Assembly (NCBI GenBank): GCA_009782085.1
Contig: WQUN01000232.1
Coordinates: 1-9,026 of the forward strand
Direction of reading: 5' to 3'
Length of the DNA stretch: 9,026 nt
From: Bacillota bacterium
Lineage (GTDB): Bacteria > Bacillota > Clostridia > Lachnospirales > WQUN01
Below are positions 1 to 5,800 of this stretch, piece after piece. Positions within the stretch are counted from its first letter, which is position 1; each line of letters opens with the position of its first letter. The translations under genes and the position numbers were made by a program. The notes under the pieces are model-generated. The model was given only the letters and a program-made list of their open reading frames with translations, had not been told where the DNA came from and made no database searches.

Positions 1-29
1 ACCAATCCGCAATTGAAATGCGGATTGGT
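1..29. repeat. Perfect 11-bp inverted repeat with 7-nt loop
   Basis: Positions 1-11 (ACCAATCCGCA) are exactly complementary to 19-29, with loop ATTGAAA between them. The arms could extend past the left edge of the window. The plus-strand sequence after it is ATAAAAGCC, with no T-run, so it is not a textbook rho-independent terminator in that direction. A minus-strand terminator, or the end of an upstream gene, cannot be judged because the left flank is missing. Confidence 0.75.
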
Positions 30-198
30 ATAAAAGCCGCGGTATGACCGTTCAGTATGGGGCCATTCTGTCTGAAGGAGGCGATGCGAGGGAAGCGGCC
101 AGGCTGTGCGCCGCGGCGAATCCGCCGGGCATAATGCCGCGAAAGCGCGGGAAAATTGCAGGATTGTCAGATCGGCAACCTCCGATGTCCCGCGTTTA

Positions 199-218
199 CG
201 GCGCGTATTTTCGCGCCG
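199..218 (+). terminator. Possible weak rho-independent terminator
   Basis: CGGCGCG (199-205) pairs perfectly with CGCGCCG (212-218) around loop TATTTT, and AGTTTT follows at once. The stem is short and GC-rich and the T-run has only four bases, so this is a weak candidate. It could end a transcript entering from the left, or it could simply be part of the structured leader. Confidence 0.25.
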
Positions 219-339
219 AGTTTTCGCGCGTATGGAACCATAAGCGCCGGCGGTTCGGTCATGCGTCATCCGGCAAGCGACTTGGAAAAACCAAGTGCCT
301 GTATGAGCATGATAATGCCGCACTGCAGCGCCGCTCAAT

Positions 340-370
340 TTAACAAACACGTAAGACATATTGATATTTA
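340..370 (+). promoter_or_regulatory. Candidate promoter region for gene 1
   Basis: This AT-rich patch stands out in a GC-rich window. TTAACA at 340-345 resembles a -35 box, and TGATAT at 362-367 lies 16 nt downstream as a poor -10. TTGATA at 361-366 is another -35-like hexamer but has no good -10 after it. The match to the sigma-A consensus is weak and the call rests mainly on base composition and location about 100 nt upstream of the start codon. Confidence 0.25.
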
Positions 371-388
371 AGTGCTTTTTGGTGTGAC

Positions 389-405
389 CCCGCGTTCTTT
401 GCGGG
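389..405 (+). other. Hairpin in the presumed 5' leader of gene 1
   Basis: CCCGC (389-393) pairs with GCGGG (401-405) around a 7-nt loop, just downstream of a T-rich run (376-380). It lies 43 nt ahead of the ribosome binding site of gene 1. The role is unknown; it could affect message stability or translation. Confidence 0.35.
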
Positions 406-448
406 ACAAATACAAAGACGAATAAGGGGTGACATACAAGAGGCGACT

Positions 449-454
449 AAGGAG
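449..454 (+). promoter_or_regulatory. Ribosome binding site of gene 1 (AAGGAG)
   Basis: AAGGAG lies 7 nt before the ATG at 462. This favours that ATG over the in-frame GTG at 429, which has only a poorly placed purine run ahead of it and would put an unusual, highly basic extension in front of the signal peptide. Confidence 0.85.
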
Positions 455-461
455 ATGCCTT

Positions 462-2693
462 ATGAGCCACAAAGGTAACAAAAAAATTACCGGCGGAAAA
501 ATAATATCTTTACTGCTGCTGCTGACCTTGCTCCTGACCCTCATACCCGCAGCCTCGGTTTCCGCCGGGCCGGGATCGTCGGATCAGATCGTATCCCAGG
601 GCGCCACGCGCTACTATGACGCTGCCGGAAAAGAGGTCACGTCCGGCCCGGTGCTGGGGGATAACGCGGTCGTTTCGGTCGGCAAGACCGTCGCCGCGAC
701 CTCCGTGGAAAATGAGTTTCTGGTGACCCTTGACGTCAAGACGTCCATAAACGTCTCGGAGATTCAGGTGTCTGAGGACGCGGCGGTCATACTGGTTCTG
801 GATATTTCCGGCTCGATGGGCGGCAGCAATACGACAAAGACTAACTACATGCCGGACCTGATCAGCGCGGCGAAAAACTTCGTCAACACCTTTGCCGACG
901 CAAACGGCGCGGCGAGGTATGTGTCGCTGGTCACTTTCAGCTCCAACGCCCAGATCGTCCTCGGGTGGACGGATGTGTCCTCCCCGGCGGGGAAGACCAG
1001 CATGGTCAACAAGATCAACGCTCTGGCCTCCACGGGCTCCACGTCCCTGGAAAGCGGGCTGCAGCTGGCGAGGAACCTGCTGCGCAAAGATACGTTTCCC
1101 AACGGGCTGGACGGCCTGCCGATCCAGAACCGGTCGGTGATAGTATTTTCCGACGGAGCGGCCAACACGGACACCGCCTCGGCCTCCGCGAGCGTCGCCG
1201 GCAATACGACCGGCACGACCGTGTCGGGCTCGGGCTTGCAAAACGAGGATAACAACCCCACCACCAACGCCAGGTGCGCGAGCATGGCGACGGTGATCAA
1301 AAGCGCGGACACGTTTTCGGGCTACGCCAAATACAAGGCTAACATCTTCACGGTGGCCTTCGGAAGCGAGGCGCCCGTCACGTGGCTCGGCCAGAACATC
1401 GCCACCAACTCGTCCTTCGCCTACGCCGCCGCCGACCTGGCCGGACTCAACGCGTTCTTCGCGGCGGTAAACCAGCAGATCAACAGATGGGCGGAAGCGT
1501 GGATCACAACCGACCCCATGGGCCAGTATATCGACTTTATCACCGTGATCCCGCCAAACGACCTGAACTCGGGCCTGCTTAATTTCGAGAACAACACGTT
1601 CTACTGGGATCTGAAGAAGGCAAGCCCGCAGTCGTTTATCAACAATATTTACACCTACCAGTATACATACCGCATCAGGCTCAACACGGCGGCGGCCGGT
1701 TTCGTACCGGATCTGCCGTATCCGACCAACGGGACGACGGAGCTTACCTACGTGATGGTCAAGGACGGCCTGATCGTGACCGACGTCATGATCGCCACGT
1801 ATAACGTGCCCAAGGTCAGCGGGTTCACCCGCGGCAGCCTGATTTTCTTCAAGGTAGGCGCGGACGGCGCGCCGCTGGCGGGCTGCGTCTTCCAGGCGCA
1901 GAACAACTCCGTCCCCCTGGCAACCTATACGGCGACTTCTCAGGCGACCACGGGGCTGGTGATTTTGAATCTGCCGTCAGGATACAATTACACGCTGAAA
2001 GAGACCAGTATGCCCAGCGCCTACAACGGTCTTTACAAGATGAGCCCCAGGCAGTACACGGTAACGGTCTCCCAGGGCGAAGTCAGCGTCGTTGACGACA
2101 AAAAAACCGACATGGGCAACGGGTTTTCTTTCGTGAATCCGTTCGAAACCAAGGCGGTCTCCGGCTACGTGGAGCCGATGGTCGTGGAAACCCCCGATCC
2201 GGCCCTGGTCAATTTCACGGAGAAGTATGACGTGACGGTCGAGCTGAGGACGTCCTATCTGACGCCGGCTCCCGCCGCGCTTACCACCACCGCGGTCTGG
2301 ACCGGAACAAATTATGTCGGCGAATTCACGATCGAAAACGTGGTTCCGGGCAATTACCTGCTGTACATCAAGCGCCCCGGATATTTGGCGAGATGCCTGC
2401 CGGTCACCGTGTCCAAGACCGATCCGGACACCGTTAAGCTTAGCCCTCCGGGCGCGGACGTGTTCGAGCTCTGGTGGGGCGACGCGAACGGCGACGGCAT
2501 AGTGAACGCCATGGACATTATGCGCGTCAAGGAGAAACTGAACACCGACGCGTTCGGCGCGGACTTCGACCCGGCTTGCGATATGAACGGGGACGGGATG
2601 GCCGACGGAAGAGATCTGATGATGGTCCTCCAAAACATAAACACAACCATTTTGGATTACCCGGGAGCGGAAAACGTCAATCCGGACGAATGA
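462..2693 (+). CDS. Secreted VWA / SpaA-like adhesin with C-terminal dockerin-like domain
   Basis: A 743-residue exported protein, probably a surface adhesin. Residues 1-35 form a signal peptide (basic start, Leu-rich core, cut likely after VSA). A beta-rich stretch leads into a VWA domain (about 107-350) with a complete metal-ion site: DISGS at 114-118, Thr194 and Asp231 in FSDG. A Ser/Thr/Asn-rich insert (237-271) follows that Asp. Residues 350-455 form the beta region usual between VWA and SpaA domains in Gram-positive adhesins. A SpaA/Cna_B-like domain spans about 457-560; Lys464, Glu514 and Asn559 could form its internal isopeptide bond. Residues 565-673 are a 'GYLAR' beta module. Two EF-hand loops follow: D674/N676/D678/N682/D685 and D707/N709/D711/D715/D718, a type-I-dockerin pattern. 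There is no LPXTG, membrane anchor or enzyme domain. Ligand unknown. Architecture is confident; dockerin function is inferred. Confidence 0.9.
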   Translation: MSHKGNKKITGGKIISLLLLLTLLLTLIPAASVSAGPGSSDQIVSQGATRYYDAAGKEVTSGPVLGDNAVVSVGKTVAATSVENEFLVTLDVKTSINVSEIQVSEDAAVILVLDISGSMGGSNTTKTNYMPDLISAAKNFVNTFADANGAARYVSLVTFSSNAQIVLGWTDVSSPAGKTSMVNKINALASTGSTSLESGLQLARNLLRKDTFPNGLDGLPIQNRSVIVFSDGAANTDTASASASVAGNTTGTTVSGSGLQNEDNNPTTNARCASMATVIKSADTFSGYAKYKANIFTVAFGSEAPVTWLGQNIATNSSFAYAAADLAGLNAFFAAVNQQINRWAEAWITTDPMGQYIDFITVIPPNDLNSGLLNFENNTFYWDLKKASPQSFINNIYTYQYTYRIRLNTAAAGFVPDLPYPTNGTTELTYVMVKDGLIVTDVMIATYNVPKVSGFTRGSLIFFKVGADGAPLAGCVFQAQNNSVPLATYTATSQATTGLVILNLPSGYNYTLKETSMPSAYNGLYKMSPRQYTVTVSQGEVSVVDDKKTDMGNGFSFVNPFETKAVSGYVEPMVVETPDPALVNFTEKYDVTVELRTSYLTPAPAALTTTAVWTGTNYVGEFTIENVVPGNYLLYIKRPGYLARCLPVTVSKTDPDTVKLSPPGADVFELWWGDANGDGIVNAMDIMRVKEKLNTDAFGADFDPACDMNGDGMADGRDLMMVLQNINTTILDYPGAENVNPDE
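2154..2690 (+). repeat. C-terminal 'GYLAR' module plus dockerin cassette, copy A
   Basis: This segment of gene 1 encodes residues 565-743 and is clearly related to the last 178 residues of gene 2 (6614-7147). Shared landmarks in order are AVWTG, FTIENV, GYLARC, the WGD entry into the first calcium loop, a Cys just before the second loop, and a tail beginning DYPGA and ending in DE. The pre-dockerin module resembles one I know from other clostridial dockerin proteins, which has a 'GYL(T/S)R' motif. The nucleotide sequences have diverged substantially, so the duplication is old. Confidence 0.8.
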
Positions 2694-2719
2694 CGCCGAT
2701 TCCATAAAAATCGGCTTCA
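2691..2719 (+). other. Hairpin overlapping the stop codon of gene 1
   Basis: GCCGAT (2695-2700) pairs with ATCGGC (2710-2715) around TCCATAAAA. TGA (2691-2693, the stop codon) can also pair with TCA (2717-2719) across one mismatch. No T-run follows, so it is unlikely to be a strong intrinsic terminator; read-through into gene 2 is plausible. Confidence 0.45.
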
Positions 2720-2805
2720 GACGGACGGATGGGCGGTTCCCGGATATTCCAGGAAGACGCCGGTCACGCCTGCGTCGGGTTGACGGGAACCGCCGCACAC
2801 ATTGT

Positions 2806-2823
2806 TTTGGCGGGTTCGCCAAA
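2806..2823 (+). other. Perfect 7-bp hairpin upstream of gene 2 ribosome binding site
   Basis: TTTGGCG (2806-2812) pairs perfectly with CGCCAAA (2817-2823) around the tetraloop GGTT. It ends 10 nt before the AGGAGG of gene 2 and is followed by CGTTTTG. It may be a leader structure that protects the message or tunes translation, or a weak attenuator. No regulator is visible. Confidence 0.45.
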
Positions 2824-2833
2824 CGTTTTGATC

Positions 2834-2839
2834 AGGAGG
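2834..2839 (+). promoter_or_regulatory. Ribosome binding site of gene 2 (AGGAGG)
   Basis: A full-consensus AGGAGG lies 6 nt before the ATG at 2846. It fixes the start: the upstream in-frame ATG at 2729 has no such site and would add 39 residues ahead of a normal signal peptide. Confidence 0.92.
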
Positions 2840-2845
2840 ATAAGT

Positions 2846-5800
2846 ATGAAAAAATTCAGGGGAGTGAGAAGGCTCGCGGCTTTTGCGATCCTTTTCACCA
2901 TGATTTTCGCCAACGTCCCTTCGCTTCTGGCGGCGGGGCCGACGACGTTCCCGCTGACTACCAACACCGGGTATTACGTCGCCGACGCGGACACGATGTT
3001 CTTTACCGAGTTCACCCAGGACACGGCCACAAAAAAGATCACCGCGACCGTGTATCTCCAGAACAACAGCGCGACCCAGACGCTGTATATCTCAGGCGCG
3101 GGGTTTGTGGTCGCGTTCACCGATAAGATCGCCCCTGTCGATAAAAACACCGGCCTGCCGTATTACGGCGGCGCGAAGGTCTACTCGACCTCGGTGTTCG
3201 AGTACGGCGATTTTATTCCCGGCTGCAAGTTCAACTCCATCAGCTCGCAGGTCGTCAGGAACGACGCGACGGCGAGGATACTCGGCGGAATGCTGACCTC
3301 GTCCGCCGAAGGGGATTTCATAGTTCTCGCTCCCGGCCAGAAAGAAGTGATCTACAACGCATACTTCATGCCTGCCAACGGGACCGACGCAATGAACCTC
3401 AGCATGTTCAGCTACGCGTACCAGAGCGTAAGCCTGAGAAAGGTCACCACCTGGGTCGGAAACGGCGCCTACTTCATGGTAGCCGATGCGCGCCTGGCGA
3501 CGGGTTCGGACACATACGTGCTCTATCCTCAGGCTTTCAAGCTCCTGATGGATCAGAACGCGCCCTCCACTCTCTCCGCGAACAACTCCGCGAGGACGGT
3601 AACGAATTATGACCCGGCCCTTATGGAATGGTCGAAGAGCCCGGACGGCCCGTTCACTTCGGCGGCGCCGACGGCGGCCGACATAGGCCCCGGCGCGGCC
3701 AAGATCTACGTGCGGTACGCCGGCACGGATTACACCGGCAGCGACCCGCCGTATACGAACTACAAAAAGCTCCTGGCCAGCCCGGTCGCCGAGGTGGATT
3801 TCAGCTCCGCCGGCCTGACCGACGCCGACGTGGCGATTACCAAGACCTCCAGTAACATAACGAGCGCCGACGGCTACACCCACGTGGGAGACACGGTCCG
3901 TTACACCGTCACGGCGTCCAACAACGGGCACGCCGACACGGTCTGGGCGGGCGTCAAGGCCACCGACACCCTTCCCGAATACGTCTCGTTCGTTCAGAAC
4001 AGCATCAAGATCGGCGGAGCGCCCGCGGGCATGAACGGCTACTACGACCCCGCGACCAGGACTATCACGGTCAACCTGGGCAATATCTCCGGCGGCGCGA
4101 CGAAGACCGTCACCTTTGACGTGACCGTCGACGCCGGCGCGTACGGCCAGGGGATCGAAAACTTTGTCTCCGTTTACGGAAAGAACAGCGACCAGCCCGG
4201 CGCGACGGACGTGGGCGGCGAGGTCAGCGACAACGGCGGCTTTGAAGTCGCCGAAAAGTCCGACGCGCCGACCATCGACCCGATAGTCGAGGGCGATACG
4301 GACGTGACCGGCAAGGGCGTGCCCGGAGCCACAGTCACGGTCGACTTCCCGGACGGAACCAGCAAGACCGCGACGGTGAACGGCAACGGCGACTGGAAGG
4401 TCACGCCCGACAGCCCGATGAAAGCCGGCGACGAGATCGCGGCCAGGCAGAAGGAACCCGGCAAGGACATGAGCGACGACGCGGACGCGACGGTAGGGCC
4501 GAGGCCCGCGAGCAAGCTCAGCATCGAAAAGACTTCCAAAGATACAACCAGCGCCGACGGCAAACTGCACGTCAACGACACGATCGAATACACGATCAAA
4601 GCCGGCAACAGCGCGGCCGATACCAGGGCCCTTCTGACCGACGTCGTCGTGACCGACATACTGCCCGACGGCGTCAAACTGGTTGACGGAAGCGTCAAGA
4701 TCGACGGCGCGGCCGCCGGAACGGCCCTCACCGTCACCACGGTCAACGTAAACGGCGTCGCCAGGACACAGCTGGCCGTAAGCCTTCCGGACCTGGCTGG
4801 CGGCGAGTATAAGACGATCACCTTCAAAGCGACGATAAACGCCGACGCTTACGGCAAGAACATCAAGAACGCGGCGACGGTCGCGGCCAAGGACAGCGGC
4901 GAGGACAAGACCGAAACCACCGACGACGGCGACCAGCCGCCGAAGGACGTAACCCCGCAGTCCGACAAGCCGACGATAAACGACCTGACCGCGGGCGACA
5001 CAGCCATAACCGGCGAGGGCGTACCGGGCTCCAAAATCACGGTCACGTTCCCGGACGGCAGCAAGGGCGACACGACGGTAGATCCGGACGGCACGTGGAC
5101 GATCGACACGCCCGAGCCGCTCAAGGATAACGAAGAGGTCCAGGCTGTCCAGACGACGCCCGGCAAAGACCCGAGCGAACCCGAAATAGCCTATGTGGGC
5201 CAGAGGCCGGATCCCAAGGAGGATATCCAGAAGACCTCCGAGGACAAGGCCAGCCCCGACGGCAAGTATCGCGTAAACGATCTGATCGACTACACGATAG
5301 TAATCACAAACACGGGCGATCCCAAGTCACTGATGACAGGTATCGTCGTAAAGGACGAGCTTCCCGACGGCGTCACGCTGGTCAACGGCAGCGTCAAAAT
5401 CGACGGCGCGGCCGCCGGTTCGGCGCTTCAGATAGTCACCGGCCCCGGCGGAAGGCCCCAGCTTGTGATAACGCTTCCGGACCTTCTCGGCGGCGCGCAC
5501 AAGACCGTCACGTTCCAGGCGACCGTGGACGCGGACGCCTACGGCAAGGACATCACCAACTCCGCCTCCGTCGAGACCGATAACGGCGGCGACGGCGACG
5601 ACAAGGACAAGGACGATCCCGTCATAGTTCCCGGCAAATCCGCCGAGCCGACGATAGACGACGTCTACGTGGGCGACCGCGTGATCACCGGAACGGGGAT
5701 CCCCAAGGCGCAGATCACCGTTTCCCTTCCGAACGTCGGGCCGCTTCCGCCTGTCAGAGTCAACGACGACGGGACCTGGTCGGTGGATGTGCCGCCGTAC

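Larger units (their letters stand above)
30..461 (+). other. Gene-free, hairpin-rich leader upstream of gene 1
   Basis: No convincing gene lies here. The possible reading frames lack a ribosome binding site and any recognisable protein pattern. The stretch is GC-rich up to about 330, then turns AT-rich (about 336-385 and 406-425), as expected near a promoter. Short hairpins seen by eye are CGGCG/CGCCG at 114-127, CCGCG/CGCGG at 137-150, a 7-bp stem at 199-218, ACTTGG/CCAAGT at 280-296 and CCCGC/GCGGG at 389-405. I could not match the arrangement to a riboswitch class I know. Part of it may be the 5' untranslated region of gene 1. Confidence 0.5.

Noticed and set aside
44..343. 99-codon plus-strand open frame in the leader
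   Set aside because: There is no ribosome binding site ahead of its ATG, no recognisable protein pattern, and its DNA is occupied by hairpins.
429..461. Upstream GTG start for gene 1
   Set aside because: It would add an 11-residue basic extension before the signal peptide, while AAGGAG is placed ideally for the ATG at 462.
2481..2690. Reading the locus as part of a cellulose-degrading cellulosome
   Set aside because: Dockerin-like ends are present, but no glycoside hydrolase, carbohydrate-binding module or cohesin is visible in the window, so a degradative role is not supported.
2729..2845. Upstream ATG start for gene 2
   Set aside because: It lacks a ribosome binding site, reads through the hairpin at 2806-2823, and would bury the signal peptide 39 residues into the protein.
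3092..4570. Long minus-strand open frame (492 codons), and similar ones at 510-1241, 1977-2822, 5327-6034, 6149-6931 and 7418-8260
   Set aside because: All lie opposite genes with clear signal peptides and domains. GC-rich codon use removes stops on the other strand. None shows a recognisable domain, and the translations are low-complexity Arg/Val/Gly-rich.
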